Part shown: positions 8,311 to 17,953 of the stretch, in pieces
How positions within the stretch are numbered: the first letter of the stretch is position 1
Layout of the letters: every line of letters starts with the position of its first letter
Assembly (NCBI GenBank): GCA_024644655.1
Contig: JAHEHJ010000007.1
Coordinates: 56,503 to 120,502 of the forward strand
Length of the DNA stretch: 64,000 nucleotides
Direction of reading: 5' to 3'
From: Flavobacterium sp.
GTDB taxonomy: Bacteria > Bacteroidota > Bacteroidia > Flavobacteriales > Flavobacteriaceae
Position numbers and translations under genes: made by a program
The notes under the pieces: model-generated
What the model was told of the DNA's origin: nothing
The model's input: the letters and a program-made list of their open reading frames with translations, nothing else
Database searches by the model: none

Positions 8311-8339
8311 TGTTAAATTTAAATTCATAAAACATCAAG

Positions 8340-9041
8340 ATGATTACAATCGACAACTATTTAGACAATCATTATATCCATAGAAGTAATTGGTTAAGAG
8401 CTGCAGTACTTGGAGCCAATGATGGAATAATCTCAATTTCCAGTTTGGCAATTGGTGTAGCAACAGCAAGTTCATCAAGAGAGCCTATAGTTTTAGCAAC
8501 CGTTGCTGGCTTAGTAGCAGGGGCTTTATCTATGGCTGCAGGCGAGTATGTTTCAGTAAGTTCTCAAACCGACACCGAAAAAGCAGATATCGAACGAGAA
8601 ATTCAAGAACTACGCGAAATGCCTGAAGAAGAGTTACAAATATTAGCCCATATCTACGAAAAAAGAGGATTAAAGAAAGAAACCGCAATGCAAGTAGCCA
8701 TCGAATTGACGGAGAAAGACGCACTGGGGGCTCATATACGCGATGAATTGGGTATAAACGAGATAAGCCAAGCAAATCCAATTCAGGCAGCCGGAGCTTC
8801 AGGGGCAGCATTTACAGTGGGTGGTGTTTTACCACTTGTAGTAATTCTTTTCGCTCCTATAAAAAATATGGAATATTGGATGTATGGTTTTACAATAGTA
8901 TTTCTAATTATTCTAGGGACAATTGCCGCAAAAACAGGAGGATCAAGTATTAAAAAAGCAATCTTTAGAATTACAGTTTGGGGTACAATTGCTATGGGAC
9001 TATCTGCAATGGTGGGATACCTTTTTGGCGTTAAAGTATAA
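8340..9041 (+). CDS. VIT1/CCC1-family transporter (Fe/Mn)
   Basis: RAAVLGANDGIISISSLAIGVA...AGALSMAAGEYVSVSSQTDTEKADIERE. Confidence 0.92.
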   Translation: MITIDNYLDNHYIHRSNWLRAAVLGANDGIISISSLAIGVATASSSREPIVLATVAGLVAGALSMAAGEYVSVSSQTDTEKADIEREIQELREMPEEELQILAHIYEKRGLKKETAMQVAIELTEKDALGAHIRDELGINEISQANPIQAAGASGAAFTVGGVLPLVVILFAPIKNMEYWMYGFTIVFLIILGTIAAKTGGSSIKKAIFRITVWGTIAMGLSAMVGYLFGVKV

Positions 9042-9062
9042 GACAACTATATTTCTAGTAAC

Positions 9063-9108
9063 TATTCCGCAAAGGCTCTAGCCTTTGTGGAATACAAATG
9101 TATTTGTA
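9063..9108. repeat. Double palindrome (two adjoining hairpins)
   Basis: attccgcaaaggct-ct-agcctttgtggaat followed by tacaaat-gt-atttgta. Confidence 0.7.
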
Positions 9109-9148
9109 ATATTACCGACTCTGCAAACTGCGACTCAAAACTAGCCAC

Positions 9149-9622
9149 TTACTCCTCAAACTCAATCCATTTTTTCTCAAAATATACATCCGTACATTCT
9201 TTTCCATTGAGAATAAGCTTGGTTTTAATAAAACCTTGTTCTGATTTTTGATACTTTAGTTTATGATGATCATCCAAAGTATAATAAGCTCCCAAGGGTA
9301 AAGCAAAGGGATTGTTTTCAACATCACCCGTAAAACACGAAATCAAAACCAATTTTCTAGAGGCCGTACTTGGCTTTTCATAACCAAATATCCGATGTTC
9401 CAAATGCTTATCTTCTGGTATCCAAAGTAAACTATCTGAAGTTGAAACTAATAGTTTATTGACATCAGCTCCTGCCGCTTCTATTTTATCCGAATTGGTC
9501 TTTTGAATACTGTCAAGATTAACAAACCGACTTCCCACCACCGTATTTACTGTTCCAACAGTAGGTGTCTTTTTGCAACTAAAAATGGCTATTAGAACAA
9601 AAAACAATATTTTTCTTTTCAT
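9149..9622 (-). CDS. Hypothetical lipoprotein
   Basis: MKRKILFFVLIAIFSCKKT lipobox. Confidence 0.75.
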   Translation of the reverse strand: MKRKILFFVLIAIFSCKKTPTVGTVNTVVGSRFVNLDSIQKTNSDKIEAAGADVNKLLVSTSDSLLWIPEDKHLEHRIFGYEKPSTASRKLVLISCFTGDVENNPFALPLGAYYTLDDHHKLKYQKSEQGFIKTKLILNGKECTDVYFEKKWIEFEE

Positions 9623-9687
9623 GGTGAGATGTTACAAGTGTTGCTCATGATATCCAAACACTTGCAATTTTATTTTATTAGCTTAAC

Positions 9688-10059
9688 TTATTCTTTATTA
9701 GAATTCAATTTGTGATAATATATATATGAAATGGATAAAATCCCCAATACAACTAATGGAAAAAAGGTTTGTCCATTTATGCCATCAACTGCACCGTGAC
9801 TAATTGTTGCAAAAATAAAGTCAAAAGCAAAACCGGCATAGGCCCATTCTTTTAATCGCTTTGGAAGTTGTGGAAATAATAATACTAATACTCCTAAAAC
9901 TTTAAAAACAACTAATGCGTTTCCAAAATATTCAGGATAACCTAAGTGACTAATTCCTTCTTTTGCTAATTTTGTTTGTGAGGTTAATACGGGCATTACT
10001 CCTTCAAATAAAGCGATTAGTATTGTCGTTGTCCAAAATATTATTTTTTCTTTCTTCAT
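9688..10059 (-). CDS. DoxX-like membrane protein
   Basis: LGYPEYFGNALVVFKVLGVLVLLFPQLPKRLKEWAYAGFAFDFIFATISH. Confidence 0.85.
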   Translation of the reverse strand: MKKEKIIFWTTTILIALFEGVMPVLTSQTKLAKEGISHLGYPEYFGNALVVFKVLGVLVLLFPQLPKRLKEWAYAGFAFDFIFATISHGAVDGINGQTFFPLVVLGILSISYIYYHKLNSNKE

Positions 10060-10406
10060 ATTCTATATTATTTAATTATTTATACTGCTTTGTTGATTTT
10101 CAGACCTATTACGGATAACTAGTATCGTATAACACCGAAGTAGCCCGTTACTCTCAAAGATAGTATTTTTTTCAAAAAACACAACGGTCATTCGTACCCC
10201 AAAAACAAACCGCTCACCCAAACTCGCCATTCCATTCCCCACAAACAACTGTTAGGTTGTAATTACTATTCTACATTCTCTCGCATTTCCGTAAAAACCT
10301 GTTTAGGGTAAATCGTATATCGTATATCTTATATTTTATATCAACCGACAACTGGCAACCAACAACCAACACTCAACCCCAACAACCAATTCAACACATA
10401 ATTCCT

Positions 10407-10414
10407 TACCTTTG
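10407..10414 (+). promoter_or_regulatory. -7 promoter box (TACCTTTG)
   Basis: TAnnTTTG 18 nt upstream of the helicase ATG. Confidence 0.6.
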
Positions 10415-10432
10415 CGCCAAATCAGACCCATA

Positions 10433-11779
10433 ATGAACACATTTGAGCAATTCAATCTTCCTAAATCTCTTCAAAAAGCCGTTGACAATCTTGGGCTAAC
10501 AACCCCTACACCCATACAAGAAAAGTCATTTTCGGTGATTATGTCAGGACGGGATATGATGGGTATTGCCCAAACCGGTACGGGTAAAACCTTCGCCTAC
10601 CTACTCCCTATTCTAAAACAATGGAAATTCATCGCTACAGATACACCTCGTGTGATGATCATTGTGCCTACCCGTGAATTGGTAGTCCAAGTAGCAGCTG
10701 AAGTAGAAAAACTAACCGAATTCATGTCGGTGCGTACCGTAGGCGTTTATGGTGGTGTCAATATCAACACGCAGAAAAAAGCAGTATACCAAGGAATTGA
10801 CGTGCTCGTAGGGACTCCCGGTCGTATCATGGACCTAGCCCTCGACAATGTGATTCGTTTTGATAGTTTACAGAAATTGGTTATTGACGAATTTGACGAA
10901 ATCCTAAACTTAGGGTTTCGCTTCCAAGTGACGTCGATTCTGACTATGATTAAAACCAAACGCCAAAACATCTTGTTCTCAGCTACTATGACCGAGGAAG
11001 TGGACGAAATGTTAGAGGAATATTTTGAATTTCCAGAAGAGGTTTCTCTTGCCGCTAGTGGAACTCCCTTAGAACAAATCGAACAATTAGGCTATAAAGT
11101 ACCCAACTTCTTGACTAAGGTCAACTTGATTTTGGAGTTGCTCAAAGACGAAAGTCTAGAACGCGTATTGCTTTTTGTGAACAACAAAAAAACAGCCGAC
11201 TTACTAGCCGATAAATTAGAAGAAGTATATCCGGACCAATTTGGGACCATACACTCCAATAAATCGCAAAACTACCGTCTGCAAACGATGGCTACGTTTC
11301 AAGCCGGTGAAATCAGAGGTATCGTTACCACCGATGTAATGGCAAGAGGTCTTGATATCTCAGACATTACCCATGTTATCAATGTGGAATTCCCCGAAAT
11401 CCCCGAACAATACATCCACCGTATCGGTAGAACGGGAAGGGCCGATAAATCGGGTATTGCCCTAAGTTTGATAAGCCCTCGGGAAGAAGAAATTAGGATT
11501 GAAGCCGAAGTCTTGATGGAAAAAGAAATCCAATTCAAACCGATGCCTTCCACTGTAGAGGTGGCCGTGAGACTATTGGAATTTGAAAAAGACAAGAAGA
11601 AACAAATGAAGTTCCTCTTGAAAAAACCAAAACTAGAAGGAGGCGCTTCCTTCCACGAAAAGGCAGAGAAGAATAAGAAAGTCAACCTAGGGGGACCTTC
11701 CAAAACCAAGAAGAAAACAGGCGTGTCAGTCAATCGAAATATTCTTAAAAACAGAGCGGCTAAACGCAAAAAGAAATAA
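10433..11779 (+). CDS. DEAD-box RNA helicase
   Basis: AQTGTGKT, PTRELV, DEFDE (DEAD-box variant), SAT, HRIGRTGR; start moved from 10412 (TTG inside -7 box) to ATG 10433. Confidence 0.95.
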   Translation: MNTFEQFNLPKSLQKAVDNLGLTTPTPIQEKSFSVIMSGRDMMGIAQTGTGKTFAYLLPILKQWKFIATDTPRVMIIVPTRELVVQVAAEVEKLTEFMSVRTVGVYGGVNINTQKKAVYQGIDVLVGTPGRIMDLALDNVIRFDSLQKLVIDEFDEILNLGFRFQVTSILTMIKTKRQNILFSATMTEEVDEMLEEYFEFPEEVSLAASGTPLEQIEQLGYKVPNFLTKVNLILELLKDESLERVLLFVNNKKTADLLADKLEEVYPDQFGTIHSNKSQNYRLQTMATFQAGEIRGIVTTDVMARGLDISDITHVINVEFPEIPEQYIHRIGRTGRADKSGIALSLISPREEEIRIEAEVLMEKEIQFKPMPSTVEVAVRLLEFEKDKKKQMKFLLKKPKLEGGASFHEKAEKNKKVNLGGPSKTKKKTGVSVNRNILKNRAAKRKKK

Positions 11780-11879
11780 GGACAACCCTAAAAGATGGAG
11801 CTACTGTTTTCAAAAAAATGTCGGTGACGAACAGCCAAACGTAAACAGTTTTTACTATTTTTGACAAACTTATTACATC

Positions 11880-13805
11880 ATGCAATTCAAACACCCAGAA
11901 ATTCTTTATTTCCTATTCGCATTGGTTATTCCAATTCTGGTTCACTTGTTTCAATTGCGACGTTTTAAAAAGGAATACTTTACCAATGTGCAGTTCCTAA
12001 AAGAACTATCCCAACAAACACGCAAGAGCTCCAAAATAAAGAAATGGCTTTTACTGGCCACACGCTTACTCCTACTCGCTTTTTTAATCATAGCCTTTGC
12101 CCAACCTTTTTTTGCGGCCAAAAATTCGAATAAAGCGACCAACGAAATGTACATTATCCTAGACAATTCCTATAGCATGCAAGCAAAAGGGAAAAAAGGA
12201 GAATTATTGAAACGCAGTGTACAAGAGTTATTAGAGCACATGCCCGTGAACCAAACATTCTCCTTACTAACGAACACTGAAAACTATTGGAATACCGATA
12301 TCAAATCCATCCAAAAAGAATTACAAGAGTTAACGTATAGCGCCACTCCGTTCCAACTGGAGCAGCAAATCGCCAAAATCAACGCACACAAATCAGCCTT
12401 CAATAAAGACATTATTGTTATTACGGATGCGGTTGGCGTAACCCAAAAACAAACAGCAAACTTCAAAAAGGAAGATGTCGTTTATTTTAACATCCCCGAA
12501 GCCGAACAAAAAAACAATACCGCTATCGATAGCGTATTCATCCAACAAAGCTTAGATAATTTTTATGAAATTGGAGTAAAGGTTTCTACCAACGAACCAT
12601 CCAATACAGAAGTGCCTATCGCCTTGTACAATGCCAACAAGCTTATTGCAAAAACCATTATCCAATTGGATTCTAAAACCAAAACGATTCGTTTTACCAT
12701 TCCAAAAGAAGACTTTCATGGATACGTAAGTTTATCAGACCAAGGCTTATCCTATGACAACACCTATTACTTTAGCCTATCCAAACCAAGCAAAACCAAT
12801 GTAATTAGTATTGGGGATGAAGCTAAAAGCGCCTTCCTAAGCAAAATATACACCGCTGACGAATTCAATTACACCAACTTCCCGCTAGCATCTTTAGATT
12901 ATAACCAACTCGAAAAGCAAGATGCCATTATCATCAACGAACTGGCTGTAATTCCACAAGCGCTTCAAACGACTTTAAAAGACTTTGCCAACAAAGGAGG
13001 AAATGTAATTCTAATTCCGGCAGTAGACAGCCCTATACCCGCCTACAATAAATTCTTAAGCACGCTAGGTGCTATCGAATTTAAATCGGTTACGTCTGCC
13101 AAGAAGATTACCAAAATCAATTTTAACCACCCGCTCTACAGCACGGTTTTTGAGAAAAAGATAGACAACTTCCAATACCCTGCTACCACAGCTGGGTTTG
13201 ATATAAAGGCTAACACTTCTGCTGCATTAACCTATGAAGACCAAAGTCCGTTCCTAGTTTCGCTAGACAATTCCGTTTCGGCTGTATATGTGTTTGCGGC
13301 ACCATTGAACAAAACCAATAGTTCGTTCCAAAACTCACCCTTGATTGTGCCTACTTTTTACAATATGGCGCAAAACCAACAAAAAACGGGGGTTAATGCC
13401 ATCACTATTGGAGATACCCAACCCTTTATAGTAGAAGCAAAGCTCTCTAAAGACGAGATACTTACGGTAAAGAATCAAGACGAACGATTTATCCCGATGC
13501 AACAAGTATTGAATACCAAAGTAAAATTGAGTTTCAATGAAAACCCCACTACTTCTGGTAATTTTTCAATTGTCAATGGAAATAATACTATTGAGAACCT
13601 AAGCTTTAACTACAACCGATCAGAAAGCAATTTGGAGTTAGCCAACCCCGATATTGCTTCAAATTATAAATCAACCAATGATTTGGAAACCGTGTTTAAC
13701 CGTATCGTTTTTGATCGCACCGACACCCAAATATGGAAATGGTTTCTAATCCTAACCCTACTCTTTGTTATCCTTGAATTATTCATCCAAAAATTTGTGA
13801 AATGA
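11880..13805 (+). CDS. BatA-type N-terminal membrane/VWA-like protein
   Basis: HPEILYFLFALVIPILVHLFQLRRFKKEYFTNVQFL; YIILDNSYSMQAKGKKGELL. Confidence 0.88.
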   Translation: MQFKHPEILYFLFALVIPILVHLFQLRRFKKEYFTNVQFLKELSQQTRKSSKIKKWLLLATRLLLLAFLIIAFAQPFFAAKNSNKATNEMYIILDNSYSMQAKGKKGELLKRSVQELLEHMPVNQTFSLLTNTENYWNTDIKSIQKELQELTYSATPFQLEQQIAKINAHKSAFNKDIIVITDAVGVTQKQTANFKKEDVVYFNIPEAEQKNNTAIDSVFIQQSLDNFYEIGVKVSTNEPSNTEVPIALYNANKLIAKTIIQLDSKTKTIRFTIPKEDFHGYVSLSDQGLSYDNTYYFSLSKPSKTNVISIGDEAKSAFLSKIYTADEFNYTNFPLASLDYNQLEKQDAIIINELAVIPQALQTTLKDFANKGGNVILIPAVDSPIPAYNKFLSTLGAIEFKSVTSAKKITKINFNHPLYSTVFEKKIDNFQYPATTAGFDIKANTSAALTYEDQSPFLVSLDNSVSAVYVFAAPLNKTNSSFQNSPLIVPTFYNMAQNQQKTGVNAITIGDTQPFIVEAKLSKDEILTVKNQDERFIPMQQVLNTKVKLSFNENPTTSGNFSIVNGNNTIENLSFNYNRSESNLELANPDIASNYKSTNDLETVFNRIVFDRTDTQIWKWFLILTLLFVILELFIQKFVK

Positions 13806-15058
13806 ATGTAATCTTTCGAAAAGCCACGATTATTGATCCGCAAAGTATGTTTCACCAACAAACGGTTGACGTACAAATACTAGACGGTACCATCACTCAT
13901 ATTGCTGAATCCCTTCCCGCTAATGAGGCGTGTAAGGAGATACAAATAGAAGGACTTCATATCTCACAAGGTTGGTTTGATACCAGTGTATCCCTAGGTG
14001 AACCGGGTTTTGAAGATCGAGAAACAATCACACACGGTTTAGAAGTAGCTGCCCGAAGTGGTTTTACGGGTGTAGCGTTACAACCCAATTCAGAACCGGT
14101 AATTGACAACCAATCCCAAATCCTATTTGTCCAACAAAAAGCAGCGCATGCCGCTACGGAACTCTATCCTATTGGTGCCTTTACCAAAGGAAGCGAAGGA
14201 AAAGACTTGGCCGAAATGTTTGATATGAAAAAGGCAGGCGCCATAGCTTTTGGAGATTATGGAAAGAATATAAACAATGCCAACTTACTAAAAATAGGAC
14301 TGCAATACGTCCAAGATTTTGACGGACTACTCATTCCCTTTTGCCAAGACGAAACAATTAAAGGACACGGAGTGGCTAATGAAGGGATCGTTTCAACACG
14401 CTTGGGATTAAAAGGAATCCCTAATATGGCCGAAGAAATAATGGTGGCACGCAATCTATTCCTATTGGAATATACGGGTGGCAAACTACACATCCCAACG
14501 ATTTCTACTGCTAAATCGGTAGCCTTAATCCAAGAAGCCAAAGCCAAAGGATTGCATGTAACGTGTAGTGTATCGGTACATCATCTCGTTTTAAACGATA
14601 CCCAATTGGATTGTTTTGATACCCGCTATAAAGTGTCTCCTCCACTACGAGCAGAAGCCGATCGCTTGGCATTGATAGAAGGTGTATTGAATCATACCAT
14701 AGATTGCATTACAAGCGACCATAATCCTATCGATATCGAACACAAAAAGATGGAATTTGATATGGCTAAAAACGGCACCATCGGATTAGAATCGGCCTTT
14801 AGTGCTTTGTCAACGGTGCTTCCAATGGAAGTTATCATTGCGAAACTTACAGCCGGTAGAGCTCTTTTTGGCATACAAACCCAACCAATTGCTGTAGGTA
14901 GTAAAGCCAATATCAGTTTGTTTACTCCAAACACAGAGTGGACGTTTGCTAAAGAGCATATCCAATCTAAATCAAAAAACTCGGCGTTTCTAGGCCAAAC
15001 CATGAAAGGAAAAGCATTAGGAATTTACAACAACGGAAAACACATTACCCATGGATAA
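13802..15058 (+). CDS. Dihydroorotase-like amidohydrolase, probably lacking metal-binding HxH
   Basis: DHOase-like fold and order; ISQGWFDTSVSLGEPGFED where DxHxH-REPG is expected; TSDHNPIDIEHK. Confidence 0.85.
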   Translation: MNVIFRKATIIDPQSMFHQQTVDVQILDGTITHIAESLPANEACKEIQIEGLHISQGWFDTSVSLGEPGFEDRETITHGLEVAARSGFTGVALQPNSEPVIDNQSQILFVQQKAAHAATELYPIGAFTKGSEGKDLAEMFDMKKAGAIAFGDYGKNINNANLLKIGLQYVQDFDGLLIPFCQDETIKGHGVANEGIVSTRLGLKGIPNMAEEIMVARNLFLLEYTGGKLHIPTISTAKSVALIQEAKAKGLHVTCSVSVHHLVLNDTQLDCFDTRYKVSPPLRAEADRLALIEGVLNHTIDCITSDHNPIDIEHKKMEFDMAKNGTIGLESAFSALSTVLPMEVIIAKLTAGRALFGIQTQPIAVGSKANISLFTPNTEWTFAKEHIQSKSKNSAFLGQTMKGKALGIYNNGKHITHG

Positions 15059-15377
15059 GAAAACAATTGACGAAGGAAAAAGCATTGCAATCACCAGTTA
15101 TATTTTGATGGTAGGCGTCTTAATTGCTTTATCAATGAATTCTGAGAATAAAAATCCATTTGCTTCATTTCACATCCGTCAAGGATTAGGATTAACACTT
15201 ACCTTTATTATTCTTGGGGTATCCATCAGTAGTTTTGAAAGCATTTATGTAGCAGCGCCTATGTGGGTGTTCATCTCGGTATTAACCATATACGGGATTT
15301 TCACAGCAGCAAGAGGAGAAACTACGCCTTTACCACTACTAGGTGGCCTATTTCAAAAATGGTTTAAATCAATATAA
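15051..15377 (+). CDS. DUF4870-like small membrane protein
   Basis: MDKKTIDEGKSIAITSYILMVGVLIALSMNSENKNPFASFHIRQGLGL. Confidence 0.75.
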   Translation: MDKKTIDEGKSIAITSYILMVGVLIALSMNSENKNPFASFHIRQGLGLTLTFIILGVSISSFESIYVAAPMWVFISVLTIYGIFTAARGETTPLPLLGGLFQKWFKSI

Positions 15378-15379
15378 CT

Positions 15380-16027
15380 ATGTCTTTTTCATTACATCAC
15401 TTAGTCCGCGAACCCAAAGTCAAACTGGATAAAAACCCATTGCTACTATTGCTACACGGATATGGTAGTAATGAAGAAGATTTATTTTCGTTTGCGCAAG
15501 AGCTACCGGACACCTATTATATTGTTGCAGCCCGTGCCCCCTATGATTTGATGTATGGAAGCTATGCCTGGTATGCCATTAACTTTGATGCGGATGAAAA
15601 CAAATTCTCCGATATCCCACAAGCCCAAGAATCCAGAGATGTAGTGGTACGTTTTATAGATGAATTAGTCGCACACTATCCTATTGACGCACAAGAAGTA
15701 ACGTTAATTGGTTTTAGCCAAGGCTCTATTTTAAGTTATGCTGTTGCCCTATCCTATCCAGAAAAAATAAAAGGAGTGGTGGCCATGAGTGGCTATTGGA
15801 ATCCCGAAATTGCGGTGCCTAATTTTGCCCAAAAGGATGCCTCTAAATTGCACTTCTTTGTGTCCCATGGTACGTCAGACCAAGTAATACCCGTGGAATG
15901 GGCGCGCAAATCAGTGCCAGCATTAGAGCAATTTGGTATAACTATAGAATACAAAGAATACCCTGTAGGACATGGGGTTTCCCCACAAAACTTTTTTGAT
16001 TTTAGAAACTGGTTGCAGAAGCACTAA
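15380..16027 (+). CDS. Phospholipase/carboxylesterase family alpha/beta hydrolase
   Basis: LLLHGYGSNEEDL, GFSQGS nucleophile elbow, GTSDQVIPV. Confidence 0.9.
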   Translation: MSFSLHHLVREPKVKLDKNPLLLLLHGYGSNEEDLFSFAQELPDTYYIVAARAPYDLMYGSYAWYAINFDADENKFSDIPQAQESRDVVVRFIDELVAHYPIDAQEVTLIGFSQGSILSYAVALSYPEKIKGVVAMSGYWNPEIAVPNFAQKDASKLHFFVSHGTSDQVIPVEWARKSVPALEQFGITIEYKEYPVGHGVSPQNFFDFRNWLQKH

Positions 16028-16052
16028 ACAAGTAGTGCCGCTCTAAGGTTTT

Positions 16053-16541
16053 TTATTCCTCTGAAGTACCCGATACTTTTTTACCCAATTCTCCATCGCC
16101 AGAGTATTGGATAACCGTATCTTGTTTGAGGATATATCCTGCTTTTTGGAGTTCCAATTGCCAATTTTGATACTGCCAAGGTAAGCCCTTAGTTTTTCGG
16201 GTTAGGACAATGGACGTACTTTCATTGGGAAGGAAAACTTCTGCTTGATTTGAATCTTCACTAAATAATAGAAACGCACTCAACGATTCATCTTCGTTTT
16301 CAGGTTGAGCAATAGGATTTAATTGAAGTCCGGTATAGCCCTTAATACACTCTTTATTGATTTTAGACCAAATATACCCAGCAGATGCCAAACAGCCATT
16401 TTCGTCTTTATCATTAACGCCTGTAGAATCTTTAACTGCAGAATTCAATTCAACATCTGTAGATTCCTTTTCATTTTTATCGGTCAATTTACAAGAAGCA
16501 ATTCCAAGACAAATGACAATAAGGATACTAATTTTTTTCAT
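16053..16541 (-). CDS. Hypothetical lipoprotein
   Basis: Lipobox CLGIASCKLTD. Confidence 0.75.
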   Translation of the reverse strand: MKKISILIVICLGIASCKLTDKNEKESTDVELNSAVKDSTGVNDKDENGCLASAGYIWSKINKECIKGYTGLQLNPIAQPENEDESLSAFLLFSEDSNQAEVFLPNESTSIVLTRKTKGLPWQYQNWQLELQKAGYILKQDTVIQYSGDGELGKKVSGTSEE

Positions 16542-16563
16542 GGTACTAAATACGATTAAGAGT

Positions 16564-17055
16564 CTAATTTAATTCTTTGGGATACAAATAAGTATCCATC
16601 GTTTGGAATGAAACGGTTTGATCTTCGTTGATGAAATATTTAATCAATACTTCACCCCATATTTGGCCATTGCTATAATTAGCAATTATCCACCGATGAT
16701 TGAGTATTTTCATTGAATTGATAATATACTTTTGGTCCCCCATTTTAGGTTGATCGGTATATTTATTTCCTTCAGGATCATCGTTATAAGCCAAAAGGGC
16801 TTGCTTAACGCGCTCTTGAAATAATTTTAAATCATTTTGATTCAAATAATTTTGGGCTCTATCATTATTCTCTAGTGAGAATACATTGGCATCCATTAAA
16901 TCATTCTTCAATACCGTAACACTATCTTTTAAACGAGTATTAGAATCTGTGGTTAACTGCATTTCCGTAGCATTTTTTACCGCAAAATATTTATAGGTAA
17001 ACACATTCATCAATACCGCAATGATAAACAAATATAAAAACAAGGACTTTCTCAT
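16564..17055 (-). CDS. Hypothetical protein with N-terminal membrane anchor
   Basis: MRKSLFLYLFIIAVLMNVFTYKYF. Confidence 0.75.
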   Translation of the reverse strand: MRKSLFLYLFIIAVLMNVFTYKYFAVKNATEMQLTTDSNTRLKDSVTVLKNDLMDANVFSLENNDRAQNYLNQNDLKLFQERVKQALLAYNDDPEGNKYTDQPKMGDQKYIINSMKILNHRWIIANYSNGQIWGEVLIKYFINEDQTVSFQTMDTYLYPKELN

Positions 17056-17056
17056 A

Positions 17057-17830
17057 CTAGTATATAGTTATTTTTAAATTATCGTGAGCTAAATATACAT
17101 TATCGGGCAACCGTTTAGAGACTTCTTCATGATATCCCATATGATGACTGATGTGGGTTAGATAGGCTTTTTCCGGTTGTATCAAATGTATAAAATCTAA
17201 TGCTTCTTGCAAATTAAAATGTGAATGATGTGATTCTTCGTGTAAGGCATTAACAACCAATACCTTTACCCCTCTCATTTTTTCATATTCCTCAGGAGCC
17301 ATAGTCTTTACATCAGTCAAATACACAAAATCCCGAATCCGGTATCCAAAAACTTGCAGATTGGCATGAGACGCATTAATGGGAATAATAGTCGTGGAAC
17401 CAAGTTCAAAAGATTCATTATTGACTACCGCTATGGGGTGTACACTAGGGGCCCCTGGGTATTTGTTTTCTGTTTCAAAGATGTAATCGTATCGTTGGGC
17501 AAGATTATTCAATACCCGAGTATGAGCATACACCGGTATGGCTTTGCTTTGTCTAAAAAAGAACGGCCGTATATCGTCCAAGCCAGCGGTGTGATCAGAA
17601 TGCTCATGGGTAAACAAGATTGCATCAAGTTTGGGACAACCCGACTCCAACATTTGTGCTCTAAAATCGGGGCCACAATCAATGACAATAGAATAATCAT
17701 CCCATGTGATCCATACGGAAACTCGTAATCTTTTATCTTTTGAATCGGTACTGGTGCATACTCCATGGTGACATCCTATCACGGGAATACCTTGTGAAGT
17801 ACCGGTTCCTAAAAAATATACTTGCATCAT
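17057..17830 (-). CDS. MBL-fold metallo-hydrolase (PhnP-like)
   Basis: FTHEHSDHTAGLDDIRP, TDVKTM, LTHISHHMGYHEE. Confidence 0.92.
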   Translation of the reverse strand: MMQVYFLGTGTSQGIPVIGCHHGVCTSTDSKDKRLRVSVWITWDDYSIVIDCGPDFRAQMLESGCPKLDAILFTHEHSDHTAGLDDIRPFFFRQSKAIPVYAHTRVLNNLAQRYDYIFETENKYPGAPSVHPIAVVNNESFELGSTTIIPINASHANLQVFGYRIRDFVYLTDVKTMAPEEYEKMRGVKVLVVNALHEESHHSHFNLQEALDFIHLIQPEKAYLTHISHHMGYHEEVSKRLPDNVYLAHDNLKITIY

Positions 17831-17927
17831 AGCACGGTTTTTGATACGAAATCAATAAAGTTATTAATTAAACTTAAATTTACACAAAAATAGACTTAAT
17901 TATCCTTTAATAAAATAGCTATTTTAC

Positions 17928-17935
17928 TAACTTTG
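17928..17935 (+). promoter_or_regulatory. -7 promoter box (TAACTTTG)
   Basis: TAnnTTTG 18 nt upstream of ATG 17954. Confidence 0.6.
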
Positions 17936-17953
17936 CAATGTTTACACACATTT

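Noticed and set aside
8530-9046. Antisense ORFs of 93 and 87 aa over the VIT1 gene
   Set aside because: Shadow ORFs opposite a clear transporter gene; the same applies to other antisense ORFs over helicase, dihydroorotase-like, valS and icmF genes.
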